Source of the DNA: Castellaniella hirudinis_A
GTDB taxonomy: Bacteria; Pseudomonadota; Gammaproteobacteria; Burkholderiales; Burkholderiaceae_B
Reading direction: 5' to 3'
DNA length: 64,000 nucleotides
Assembly (NCBI RefSeq): GCF_047468865.1
Contig: NZ_JBLGTV010000009.1
Coordinates: forward strand, 1-64,000
Shown here: positions 27,609-35,359 of the stretch, piece by piece
Layout of the letters: the number at the start of each line of letters is the position of its first letter
Numbering within the stretch: position 1 is the first letter of the stretch
Program-made: the position numbers and the translations under genes
Notes under the pieces: model-generated
Told to the model about the DNA's origin: nothing
What the model saw: only the letters and a program-made list of their open reading frames with translations
Databases searched by the model: none

Positions 27609-28706
27609 TCAGGCCTCGCTGCCCACGGCCCGCGCCCCCGCCGCGGCGGCCAGCCGCTGGCGACGCGTCTGCACGGCGGCGGCCAGGCGTTCGAGCAGCG
27701 CCACCGAAGTGTCCCAATCGACGCAGCCGTCTGTGATGCTCTGGCCATACACCAGGGTGCGGCCCGGCACCAGATCCTGGCGGCCGCCGACCAGATGGCT
27801 TTCGATCATCACCCCGAACAGGCGCGTGTCGCCGGCTTCCACCTGCTGGCAGATGTCTTCGATGACTTCGGGCTGGCGGGTGTAGTCCTTGTGGCTGTTG
27901 GCATGGCTGGCGTCCACCATGATGCGGGCCGGCATGCCGAATTTTTCCAGGGACTCGGCGGCGGCCTGGACGAATTCCGCCTGGTAGTTGGGGGCCTTGC
28001 CGCCGCGCAGGATGACGTGGCAATCCTGGTTGCCGCGCGTGGCCACGATGGCCGAGTGGCCGCCCTTGGTGACCGACAGGAAGTAATGCGAATTGGCGGC
28101 GGCCTTCAGGGCGTCGATGGCGATGCGGGTGTCGCCGGTGGTGCCGTTCTTGAACCCCACCGGGCAGGACAGGCCGGAGGCCAGTTCGCGGTGCACCTGG
28201 CTTTCGGTGGTGCGCGCCCCGATGGCCCCCCAGGACACCAGGTCGGCGATGTACTGCGGGGTGATCATGTCGAGAAACTCGGTGCCGGCGGGCAGGCCCA
28301 GGGCATTGATGTCGATCAGCAGTTCGCGGGCGGTGCGCAGGCCCTGGTTGATGTCGAAGCTGCCGTCCAGGCCCGGATCGTTGATCAGGCCTTTCCAACC
28401 CACTGTGGTGCGCGGCTTTTCGAAATACACCCGCATGATGATTTCCAGGTCGGCGGCAAAGCGCGGGCGCTGTTCGGCCAGGCGGCGGGCGTATTCCAGG
28501 GCCGCCGCCGTATCGTGGATGGAGCACGGCCCGATGACGACGGCCAGGCGGTCATCCTGGCCTTGCAGCATCTTGTGCACGGCCTGCCGGGCGTCGTGGA
28601 CGGTGTGGGAAATGGCGGAGGTGCAGGGAAATTCGCGCATGACGTGCGCCGGCGGCGCGAGTTCGCGGATTTCTCGGATGCGTATATCGTCGGTATTGTG
28701 TGACAC
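27609..28706 (-). CDS. aroG: 3-deoxy-7-phosphoheptulonate (DAHP) synthase, class I
   Basis: 365-residue first enzyme of the shikimate pathway, condensing phosphoenolpyruvate and erythrose 4-phosphate. It shows the AroFGH-type signatures VVIGPCSIHD, RVYFEKPRTTVGWKGL, KNGTTGDTRIAIDA and MVDASHANSHKD. It starts at a GTG (28706) placed seven bases after a GGAG site. The leader carries a Phe/Tyr-rich peptide and a terminator, so expression probably responds to aromatic amino acid supply. Which amino acid inhibits the enzyme cannot be told. Confidence 0.95.
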   Translation of the reverse strand: MSHNTDDIRIREIRELAPPAHVMREFPCTSAISHTVHDARQAVHKMLQGQDDRLAVVIGPCSIHDTAAALEYARRLAEQRPRFAADLEIIMRVYFEKPRTTVGWKGLINDPGLDGSFDINQGLRTARELLIDINALGLPAGTEFLDMITPQYIADLVSWGAIGARTTESQVHRELASGLSCPVGFKNGTTGDTRIAIDALKAAANSHYFLSVTKGGHSAIVATRGNQDCHVILRGGKAPNYQAEFVQAAAESLEKFGMPARIMVDASHANSHKDYTRQPEVIEDICQQVEAGDTRLFGVMIESHLVGGRQDLVPGRTLVYGQSITDGCVDWDTSVALLERLAAAVQTRRQRLAAAAGARAVGSEA

Positions 28707-28747
28707 GGTGTGACTCCAATGAGGTATCCAGCCATCCAGGCGACAAC

Positions 28748-28779
28748 AAAAAAGCCGCCTGGCTGCGCCGGCGGCTTTT
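28748..28779 (-). terminator. Attenuator terminator in the aroG leader
   Basis: On the minus strand a 10-bp stem (AAAAGCCGCC with GGCGGCTTTT) with an inner GGC/GCC pairing is followed by six T. It lies 14 bases after the stop codon of a Phe/Tyr-rich leader peptide and 41 bases before the aroG GTG, which is the geometry of amino-acid attenuation. Confidence 0.85.
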
Positions 28780-28793
28780 GGGGAATTTGTTGA

Positions 28794-28877
28794 CTACTTG
28801 GATGTACAGCGATTCCCTTCCTCCACCAGCGGCGTTGGAAAAGTAAAAAAATAAAAGAAGTAGGAATTCGCGTTCAT
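28794..28877 (-). CDS. Phe/Tyr-rich leader peptide of the aroG attenuator
   Basis: 27-codon reading frame ATG to TAG on the minus strand encoding MNANSYFFYFFTF and a short tail. Seven of residues 6-13 are Phe or Tyr (five Phe, two Tyr). AGGA lies upstream of the ATG. The stop codon is placed just before the terminator hairpin. As in pheL-type leaders, ribosome stalling at Phe/Tyr codons would favour an alternative fold and allow read-through into aroG. The alternative pairing was not modelled. Confidence 0.85.
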   Translation of the reverse strand: MNANSYFFYFFTFPTPLVEEGNRCTSK

Positions 28878-28915
28878 TGACTGATCCTAGCATAACCCAG
28901 GGCATCGAGCAAGGC

Positions 28916-29013
28916 TTTGACAGCTTGACAGGCTTGAAAGCTTGGCAAACTTGATCACTTGGACAGCCTTGACAAGCTTGAGCAGCCTCGACGGCGTCGA
29001 CAGCCTGGAGCGG
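28916..29013. repeat. Degenerate tandem repeat of an 8-10 bp TTGACAGCC-like unit
   Basis: About eleven imperfect units follow one another: TTGACAGC, TTGACAGGC, TTGAAAGC, TTGGCAAAC, TTGATCAC, TTGGACAGCC, TTGACAAGC, TTGAGCAGCC, TCGACGGCG, TCGACAGCC, TGGAGCGG. The array lies between the aroG leader and ehuB2 in a 465-base region (28707-29171) with no other gene besides the leader peptide. Several units resemble a sigma-70 -35 box, but no function is established. Confidence 0.72.
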
Positions 29014-29171
29014 CCGATAGCCTTGCGCGGTTGGGGGCCTTGCACGGTTTAGAGTCTTGTGCGATTAAGGAGCGGCTATCATTTGCCTTCAATTGATTTG
29101 CATTCAAATCATTCTATAATTGATGATTCTTATATGAACCATTCTGGAACAAATCCATCTGGAGACCCGAG

Positions 29172-30032
29172 ATGAACAAGACACTGAAAAACGGCTTCCT
29201 GGCCGCGGCGACCCTCGCCGCATTGGGCCTGGCGGGCGGCAGCCAAGCAGCCGATCTGGCGGAAATCCAGCAGTCGGGCACCCTGCGGGTGGCCGTGGCC
29301 AATGAAATCCCCTACGGCTACATGGATCTGGACGGCCAGGCCAAAGGCGTCGGCCCCGACGTGATCCAGCACATCGCCGACGCGCTGGGCATCCAGAACA
29401 TCCAATGGACCACAACCAGCTTCGGGTCGCTGATTCCGGGCCTGCAAGCGGATCGCTACGATGTCGTGGCGGCCGAAATGGCCATCCTGCCGCAACGCTG
29501 CCAGCAAGTCGGCTTTTCCGAACCGGACAGCTCTTACGGCGAAGGCCTGCTCGTGGCCGAGGGCAATCCCGAAAACCTGCACGACTACGCGACGTTCGCC
29601 CAATCCGGCCACAAGATCGCCATCATGGCCGGGGCGGATCAACTGGAAATGCTGCAGGCTCTGGGCGTCCCCGCAGACCAGATCGTCACCATCGCCAGCA
29701 ACGCGGACGCGATTTCCACGGTGGCCACCGGCCGGGCGGACGGCTATGCGGCCACCAGCCTGACGGTCAGCCAACTGGCCGCAAAAGGCAAAGGCAAGGT
29801 CGAAGCCGCCGCCGAATTCAAAGACCCGGTGGTCGATGGCGTACCCGTGCGCAGCTGGGGCGGTTTCACCTTCGCCCAGGACTCGAAAGCCCTGCGCAAG
29901 GCCGTGAACCAGGAATTGGCCAAATTCAAGCAGACCGACGCCTGGAAGCAGATCCTGACGCAGTACGGCTTTTCCGAAGAAGATGCCACGCAATCCTTCG
30001 CCCGCACCACGGCCCAATTGTGCCAGGGCTGA
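29172..30032 (+). CDS. ehuB: Ectoine/hydroxyectoine-type ABC transporter substrate-binding protein, second system
   Basis: 286-residue periplasmic binding protein (SBP family 3) with a signal peptide ending near residue 27 (GGSQA). It follows the EhuB pattern: GTLRVAVANEIPYGYMDLDGQ, then TSFGSLIPGLQADRYDVVAAEMAILPQRC, where EhuB-type proteins bind the solute through aromatic and acidic residues. It differs clearly from the EhuB at 38320-39183, so its ligand may differ. It begins the plus-strand operon ehuB-ehuC-ehuD-ehuA and is followed by a strong intergenic hairpin. Confidence 0.85.
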   Translation: MNKTLKNGFLAAATLAALGLAGGSQAADLAEIQQSGTLRVAVANEIPYGYMDLDGQAKGVGPDVIQHIADALGIQNIQWTTTSFGSLIPGLQADRYDVVAAEMAILPQRCQQVGFSEPDSSYGEGLLVAEGNPENLHDYATFAQSGHKIAIMAGADQLEMLQALGVPADQIVTIASNADAISTVATGRADGYAATSLTVSQLAAKGKGKVEAAAEFKDPVVDGVPVRSWGGFTFAQDSKALRKAVNQELAKFKQTDAWKQILTQYGFSEEDATQSFARTTAQLCQG

Positions 30033-30036
30033 ACCA

Positions 30037-30064
30037 GCCGGCGCCGGTACGGCCGCGCGCCGGC
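30037..30064 (+). promoter_or_regulatory. Intergenic stem-loop after the binding-protein gene
   Basis: A perfect 8-bp stem (GCCGGCGC with GCGCCGGC) with a 12-base loop starts five bases after the ehuB2 stop and precedes the permease genes. Such hairpins commonly protect the mRNA of an abundant binding protein and lower expression of the membrane parts. There is no T run, so it is unlikely to be a full terminator. Confidence 0.65.
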
Positions 30065-30157
30065 GCATCCGCCGGGCGGCCCCACCCGGGCCGTCATCCA
30101 TCGCGCCTGACTGGCGCGCTCCGCAGCGCGCCCGCCGGGCGGACGGCGTGCTGATCC

Positions 30158-30829
30158 ATGGACTGGCTTGATTACCTGAACCCCCTGCTGGCGGGGGCTG
30201 GCGTCACGGCGGCGCTGACGGCGTATTCCACCCTGCTGGGGGCGTTGTTTTCCTTTCTGCTGGGCCTGGGCCGGCTGTCGCGCAGCCTGCCCTGCCGCTG
30301 GGCATCCATCGCCCTGATCGAAATCTTCCGTGGCACCTCGCTGCTGGTTCAGCTGTTCTGGCTGTTCTTCGCCCTGCCCGTGCTGGGCCTGGCCCTGGGC
30401 ATCGACCTGCGCCTGCCGCCGGTGGTGGCGGGCACGCTGGCCCTGAGCCTGAACATCGGCGCCTACGGGGCCGAAGTGGTGCGCGGCGCGATCCAGGCGG
30501 TGCCGCACACGCAATATGAAGCGGCCAAGGCACTGGACTTCACGCCCCGGCAAACCCTGTGGCGCATCGCGCTGCCCCAGGCCATCCCGGAAATGCTGCC
30601 CAGCTTCAGCAACCTGGCCGTGCAAAACCTGAAGGACACCGCCCTGGTGTCCCTGATCGGCCTGGGCGACATGGCCTTCCAGGCCGAACGCATCCGTAAT
30701 TTCACCCAGGACAGTGTCCCCGTCTATACCCTGCTGCTGCTGATGTATTTCGGCATGGCCCTGGTGCTGGCGGGCGCGATGCGCATTCTGGAATGGCGCG
30801 TCGGCCGCTGGCGCAGCCGGAGGACTTGA
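30158..30829 (+). CDS. ehuC: ABC transporter permease, EhuC-like (second system)
   Basis: 223-residue polar-amino-acid-type permease with about five membrane helices. The N-terminal HisM-type element is IEIFRGTSLLVQLFWLFFALP, and the EAA loop is EAAKALDFTPRQTLWRIALPQA, which contacts the ATPase. LSLNIGAYGAEVVRGAIQAV is characteristic of this family. It pairs with the EhuD-like permease four bases downstream. Confidence 0.88.
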   Translation: MDWLDYLNPLLAGAGVTAALTAYSTLLGALFSFLLGLGRLSRSLPCRWASIALIEIFRGTSLLVQLFWLFFALPVLGLALGIDLRLPPVVAGTLALSLNIGAYGAEVVRGAIQAVPHTQYEAAKALDFTPRQTLWRIALPQAIPEMLPSFSNLAVQNLKDTALVSLIGLGDMAFQAERIRNFTQDSVPVYTLLLLMYFGMALVLAGAMRILEWRVGRWRSRRT

Positions 30830-30833
30830 CCCC

Positions 30834-31529
30834 ATGCTATTCGGGATTGAATGGAACACCGCCAACGACTGGGCCTTCGCCTGGTCCATCCTGCCGATTC
30901 TGCTGCGCGGCATGGGGGTCACCATCCAGGCCACCCTGCTGGGCTTTGTCGTCGGGGCGGCGCTGGGCCTGGTTCTGGCCGCCCTGAAAAGCGCCCGCCT
31001 GAAGCTCATCGCCTGGCCGGCCCGCCTGCTGACAGAATTCCTGCGCGACACGCCGCTGCTGGTGCAGTTGTTTTTTCTGTACTACGTGCTGCCCGAATAT
31101 GGCCTGGTGCTGCCCGCCTTCCTGACCGGCGCCCTGGCCCTGGGGGTGCAGTACAGCGCCTATATGTCCGAGGTCTACCGCGCAGGGCTGGAATCCATCG
31201 CTCACGGGCAGACCGAAGCCGCCCGCGCCCTGGATATTTCGCCGCTGCGAACCTTTGCCGTCATCATCCTGCCCCAGGCCATCCCGCGCATCATTCCCGC
31301 CCTGGGCAATTACCTGGTGTCCATCATGAAGGACGTGCCGGTGCTGTCGGTGGTCTCGGTGCTGGAGATGCTGAACGTGGCCCGCATCATCGGCGACCGC
31401 AGCTTCAACTATATGGTGCCGCTGACGATGGTCGGCGGGCTTTACCTGATCCTTACCCTGGCGGCATCCGCCGGGGTGCGCTATCTGGACAAACACCTGC
31501 CCAAGCATGGCATTCCCCTGCGCGGCTGA
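30834..31529 (+). CDS. ehuD: ABC transporter permease, EhuD-like (second system)
   Basis: 231-residue inner-membrane permease with LTEFLRDTPLLVQLFFLYY, LGVQYSAYMSEVYRAGLESI and the EAA loop EAARALDISPLRTFAVIILPQA. Resembles EhuD of ectoine/hydroxyectoine importers. It would form the channel heterodimer with the EhuC-like protein. An AAGGA site in its tail region leads into ehuA2, 11 bases after its stop. Confidence 0.88.
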   Translation: MLFGIEWNTANDWAFAWSILPILLRGMGVTIQATLLGFVVGAALGLVLAALKSARLKLIAWPARLLTEFLRDTPLLVQLFFLYYVLPEYGLVLPAFLTGALALGVQYSAYMSEVYRAGLESIAHGQTEAARALDISPLRTFAVIILPQAIPRIIPALGNYLVSIMKDVPVLSVVSVLEMLNVARIIGDRSFNYMVPLTMVGGLYLILTLAASAGVRYLDKHLPKHGIPLRG

Positions 31530-31540
31530 AAGGAACCGTC

Positions 31541-32461
31541 ATGATATTCACTCCCGCATCCGCTTCGTCGGCCGCATCCACTTCACGGTCTTCGTCAACC
31601 CTGTCCGCCACATCCGCCACATCCACCACATCCACCACATCCACCACATCCACCACATCCACCACATCCGCCACATCCGCCATCATCACGATGGACAAGG
31701 TCGTCAAGCGCTTCGGTGCGGCCACGGTGCTGAATCAGCTGGATTTCCAGGTCGCCAAAGGTGAAAAGGTCACCATCATCGGGCCGTCCGGCTCGGGCAA
31801 ATCCACCGTGCTGCGCATCCTGATGACGCTGGAAACCATCGACGACGGCCTGATCCACGTGGCGGGCCAGCCGCTATGGCACGAATACCGTGAGGGGGGC
31901 GGGATTGCGCCGGCCAGCGAAGCCCACCTGCGGCGCATGCGCAAGGAAATGGGCATGGTGTTCCAGCAGTTCAACCTGTTTCCCCACATGACGGTGCTGC
32001 GCAATGTCACCGAGTCGCCGATCCACGTGCTGGGTCTGTCACGCGAAAAAGCCCGGCGGCGGGCTTTTGAATATCTGGATCTGGTGGGCATGACCGAGCA
32101 CGCGGAGAAATTCCCCAGCCAATTGTCCGGCGGCCAGCAGCAGCGCGTGGCGATTGCCCGCGCCCTGGCGACCCGACCCAACATCATGCTGTTCGACGAA
32201 CCGACCTCCGCGCTGGACCCCGAACTGGTGGGCGAGGTGTTGAGCGTCATCCAGCGGCTGTCCGAAGAACACGACCTGACCATGCTGCTGGTGACCCACG
32301 AAATGGAATTCGCCCGACAGATTTCCGACCGCGTATGCTTTTTCGACAAAGGGGTGGTGGTGGAGCAGGCTTCCCCGGAAGTCATATTCAATCATCCGCA
32401 GGAAGCGCGCACGCAGGACTTTTTGAAAAATTTCATGGCTGCCCGCCAGGGCGGCCGCTGA
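31541..32461 (+). CDS. ehuA: ABC transporter ATP-binding protein, EhuA-like, with an added Ser/Thr repeat N-terminus
   Basis: 306-residue ATPase of the second Ehu-type importer. The core has Walker A GPSGSGKS (81-88), Q-loop MVFQQFNLFPH, signature LSGGQQQRVAIARAL, Walker B IMLFDEPTSALD and the switch histidine VTHE. Relatives begin about five residues before the IITMDKVVKRFG segment (residue 48 onward). Here about 47 extra residues, mostly Ser/Thr/Ala, precede it and are encoded partly by a 9-bp tandem repeat. The ATG at 31541 has a good site (AAAGGAACC). An alternative ATG at 31691 lacks one. Confidence 0.88.
   Translation: MIFTPASASSAASTSRSSSTLSATSATSTTSTTSTTSTTSTTSATSAIITMDKVVKRFGAATVLNQLDFQVAKGEKVTIIGPSGSGKSTVLRILMTLETIDDGLIHVAGQPLWHEYREGGGIAPASEAHLRRMRKEMGMVFQQFNLFPHMTVLRNVTESPIHVLGLSREKARRRAFEYLDLVGMTEHAEKFPSQLSGGQQQRVAIARALATRPNIMLFDEPTSALDPELVGEVLSVIQRLSEEHDLTMLLVTHEMEFARQISDRVCFFDKGVVVEQASPEVIFNHPQEARTQDFLKNFMAARQGGR
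31604..31684 (+). repeat. 9-bp in-frame minisatellite inside ehuA2
   Basis: Nine consecutive 9-base units of the form TCCRCCACA run from 31604 to 31684: two TCCGCCACA, five identical TCCACCACA, one TCCGCCACA and a last altered unit. Each encodes Ser-Ala/Thr-Thr. The period is a multiple of three, so gain or loss of units would change tail length without shifting the frame. Confidence 0.93.
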
Positions 32462-32533
32462 AGCGCGGCCTTGACCACCCGATTGGGGGCCGTCACCAGC
32501 AGATCCTGTGGACGTTTGCCGCCCAGAAAACCA

Positions 32534-34129
32534 TTATCGGAAAGGAACCAGCCCCAGCCTCAGCCGGCCCGCGCGGTGCCCCTCCCCCACTGGATCGCCC
32601 AGGTTGAAGGTGGCGACCAGGCTGGCCAGGTGGTCGGCCTGGGCCCGCAGGCTGGTGGCGGCGGCGGCGGATTCTTCGACCAGGCTGGCGTTTTGCCGAG
32701 TGACGCCGTCCATCTGCGTGATGGCGGAATTGATTTCCTCGATACCGGTGGTCTGTTCGCGGTTGGCGGCGTTGATCTCGCCCATGATGTCGGTGACGCG
32801 GTTGATGCTGGTGACGATTGCTTGCATGGTGTCGCCCGCGTGGGCGGCCTGGTCGTTGCCCTTGGTGGTGGTTTCGACCGATGAGTCGATCAGGTCTTTG
32901 ATTTCTTTGGCGGCGCCGGCCGAGCGCTGGGCCAGGGCGCGCACTTCGGCGGCGACCACGGCAAAGCCGCGGCCCTGTTCGCCGGCGCGGGCGGCCTCGA
33001 CGGCGGCGTTGAGCGCCAGGATGTTGGTCTGGAAGGCGATGGAGTCGATCACGCTGATGATGTCGGCCACTTGCTGGGACTTGCTGTTGATTTCACCCAT
33101 GGTGGCGACCAGTTCGGCTACCATGTCGCCGCCGTCGGCGGCGGTTTTCGCGGCGGCGGCGGCCAGGCTGTTGGCCTGCTGGGTGTTGTCGGCGTTCTGG
33201 CGCACGGTGGCGGTGATTTCTTCCATGGTGGCGGCGGTCTGCGCCAGGGAACTGGCCTGTTGTTCGGTGCGCGAGGACAGATCCAGGTTGCCGGCGGAGA
33301 TTTCATGGGCGGCCGAGGCGATGGATTCGGCCCCGCCGCGCACGTCGCTGACGGTGTGGCGCAGGTGGTCGGCCATCGACGCCAGGGCGCGTAATAGCTG
33401 GCCGACTTCATCGCGGCCGGTGGCGCGCACCTGGTGGCTGAGGTCGCGCCGGGCCACGGCTTCGGCCAGGCCGATGGCGCGGCGCAGCGGACGGGTGATG
33501 CTGCGGGTGGTGCGCCAGGCCAGCAAGGGGCTGATCAGCAGCGCCAGCAGCGAGGCCGCCGCCAGAATCATCAGCCCCAGCTGATTGGACGCCTGGGTTT
33601 CCTGGTTGATGCCGTTGATCAGCCCTTGCTGATAGCGCGCCAGTTGATCCACTTGCTGGATCAGGGTTTTGCTCAACTGAGGCATATCGTGGTTGAAGAA
33701 TTCATTGGCCCGAGTGAATTCCCAGTCTTTCAGGTCGTCGAAGGCCTTTTTGCGGCCCGCGAAAAAGGCGTCCTGGGTGGCGCCGGCCTGATCGAGCAAT
33801 GCCACGAATTCCGGGCGTGCCTGATGCGCGGCCAACGCCTCGCGGGCCGCCATGATGAGGGCGTCGGATTGGGCAAGCGCCACTTCGGCCTGTTCCCGGG
33901 CATCCGGGTCGCTCATGTTGGCGGCCCCCAGGGCCAGGCTGATGTTGTCCTGCGCCTGGCGCGCCCACTGCAGCACCAAAGTGTTGATGTCCTGGCGTCC
34001 GCGCAGATTGGCGCTGGCGGCATTGCCATCCAGAATGCGCCAGAAGCCGATGCCGGACAGCACGGCCAGCAACACGATGATCGCGCCGAAACCCAGGGCC
34101 AGCCGCGTGCCGATTTTCAGGTTTTTCAT
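32534..34129 (-). CDS. Methyl-accepting chemotaxis protein
   Basis: 531-residue chemoreceptor with TM1 (about residues 10-28) and a periplasmic, mostly helical ligand domain (about 30-185, 4-helix-bundle type). TM2, a HAMP domain (RSITRPLRRAIGLAEAVA) and the signalling domain follow, with the invariant hairpin tip SIAFQTNILALNAAVEAARAGEQGRGFAVVAAEVR. There is no C-terminal NWETF-type tail. The ATG at 34129 sits in an ATGA overlap with the ArgE-like gene, so it is translationally coupled to it. This suggests it senses a compound of the adjacent solute pathway (inference). Confidence 0.93.
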   Translation of the reverse strand: MKNLKIGTRLALGFGAIIVLLAVLSGIGFWRILDGNAASANLRGRQDINTLVLQWARQAQDNISLALGAANMSDPDAREQAEVALAQSDALIMAAREALAAHQARPEFVALLDQAGATQDAFFAGRKKAFDDLKDWEFTRANEFFNHDMPQLSKTLIQQVDQLARYQQGLINGINQETQASNQLGLMILAAASLLALLISPLLAWRTTRSITRPLRRAIGLAEAVARRDLSHQVRATGRDEVGQLLRALASMADHLRHTVSDVRGGAESIASAAHEISAGNLDLSSRTEQQASSLAQTAATMEEITATVRQNADNTQQANSLAAAAAKTAADGGDMVAELVATMGEINSKSQQVADIISVIDSIAFQTNILALNAAVEAARAGEQGRGFAVVAAEVRALAQRSAGAAKEIKDLIDSSVETTTKGNDQAAHAGDTMQAIVTSINRVTDIMGEINAANREQTTGIEEINSAITQMDGVTRQNASLVEESAAAATSLRAQADHLASLVATFNLGDPVGEGHRAGRLRLGLVPFR

Positions 34130-35277
34130 GATGCGCAATGGGCGATGACGTTTTCCATGAAAGCCTCGCAGGCCTCGACCTGGGCAATCTCGATGTATTC
34201 ATTGGGCTGGTGCGCCTGGTCGATCGAGCCGGGGCCGCAGACGACCACCGAGAACCCGCGCGCCTGGAACTGCCCGCCTTCTGTGGCGTAGGGCACGACG
34301 CCGCAGGCGCTGCTGCCGGTCAGCCGCATGGCCAGCCGCTGGGCGGTATCATCTCCGTCGCTGGTCAGCGGCGGCGCGTCGGCCAGCAGTTCGGTGGTGA
34401 TCGACGACTCGGGGGCGATGGCCCGCATGGCGGGCAGCAGGCTGTCGCAATACGCCCGGAACTTGTCCAGGTAGCGCTGGACGCTGTCGCCGGGCAGCGC
34501 CCGGCAATCCCACGTGAAGCTGCATTCGCGGGAGATGATGTTGACCGCCGTCCCGCCGTGCACCACCCCGACATGCAAGGTGGTATAGGGCGGCACAAAA
34601 GGGCAATCGGGGTCGGCATGGGCTTTGTTCTCAGCCATCAGGTCATCCAGGAAGGTGATCAGGCGGGCGGCAGTCATGACGGCGCTCACCCCTCGCTGGA
34701 TTTGACTTGAATGCGCCTCGTGCCCGATGACCGTGGTGCGCACCGGCGCCAGCCCCTTGTGCGCCATGATGGGCTTCATGCTGCTGGGCTCGCCGACGAT
34801 GACCGCCGCCGGCCGGGCGATTTCACGCGCCAGCCGGGCGATCATCGGCGGCGCCCCGGTGCAGCCCACTTCTTCGTCGTAGCTCAGGGCGAAATGCACC
34901 GGACGCCGCAGCCCGGCCTGCAGCATCCGCGGCACCATGGCCAGGCCCACGGCGATGAAGGCCTTCATGTCGCAGGTGCCGCGGCCATACAGGCGGCCCG
35001 ATTTTTCAGTCACCGTGAACGGGTCGGTCTCCCAAGGCTGGCCATCGACCGGCACGACATCCGTATGCCCGGACAAGACAATCCCGCCCTCGACCTGCGG
35101 GCCCACGGTGGCGAACAGATTCGCCTTGTCGCCCGCCGGGCTTTCCACCAACTGGCTGGCGACCCCTTGCGCCGCCAGATAGTCGCGGACGAAATGGATC
35201 AGATCGAGATTCGAGTGACGGGACACGGTATCGAACCCGACCAACCGGGTAATCATGTCCAGCGATTGAGGCATCAT
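34126..35277 (-). CDS. argE: ArgE-like M20 deacetylase (N-acetylornithine deacetylase family)
   Basis: 383-residue metallopeptidase-fold hydrolase. Metal ligands and catalysts are visible: SGHTDVVPVDG (His, Asp), YGRGTCDMK (Asp), DEEVGCTGA (Glu-Glu) and a C-terminal GGQFQARG/PGSIDQAHQPNE (His). The dimerisation domain is centred on GHEAHSSQ. Family members remove acetyl from N-acetylornithine. In this ectoine island it is a plausible stand-in for DoeB, acting on N-acetyl-2,4-diaminobutyrate, a one-carbon-shorter homologue (inference). Coupled to the downstream chemoreceptor. Confidence 0.88.
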   Translation of the reverse strand: MMPQSLDMITRLVGFDTVSRHSNLDLIHFVRDYLAAQGVASQLVESPAGDKANLFATVGPQVEGGIVLSGHTDVVPVDGQPWETDPFTVTEKSGRLYGRGTCDMKAFIAVGLAMVPRMLQAGLRRPVHFALSYDEEVGCTGAPPMIARLAREIARPAAVIVGEPSSMKPIMAHKGLAPVRTTVIGHEAHSSQIQRGVSAVMTAARLITFLDDLMAENKAHADPDCPFVPPYTTLHVGVVHGGTAVNIISRECSFTWDCRALPGDSVQRYLDKFRAYCDSLLPAMRAIAPESSITTELLADAPPLTSDGDDTAQRLAMRLTGSSACGVVPYATEGGQFQARGFSVVVCGPGSIDQAHQPNEYIEIAQVEACEAFMENVIAHCAS

Positions 35278-35359
35278 GAGGCGGCTCCATTATCTACATT
35301 GTCTATATAGGCAGAAGGTGTGGCTTGCGCACCGCGGCGGGCACGGCCCGGTTCGGGGG

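Noticed and set aside
30851..31540. N-terminal extension of the EhuA-like ATPase
   Set aside because: It is a shadow of ehuD2. The ATG at 31541 has a clear ribosome-binding site.
31604..31684. Regular short repeats that could suggest a CRISPR array
   Set aside because: Units are contiguous 9-mers with no spacers, lie inside an intact coding frame, and no cas genes are nearby.
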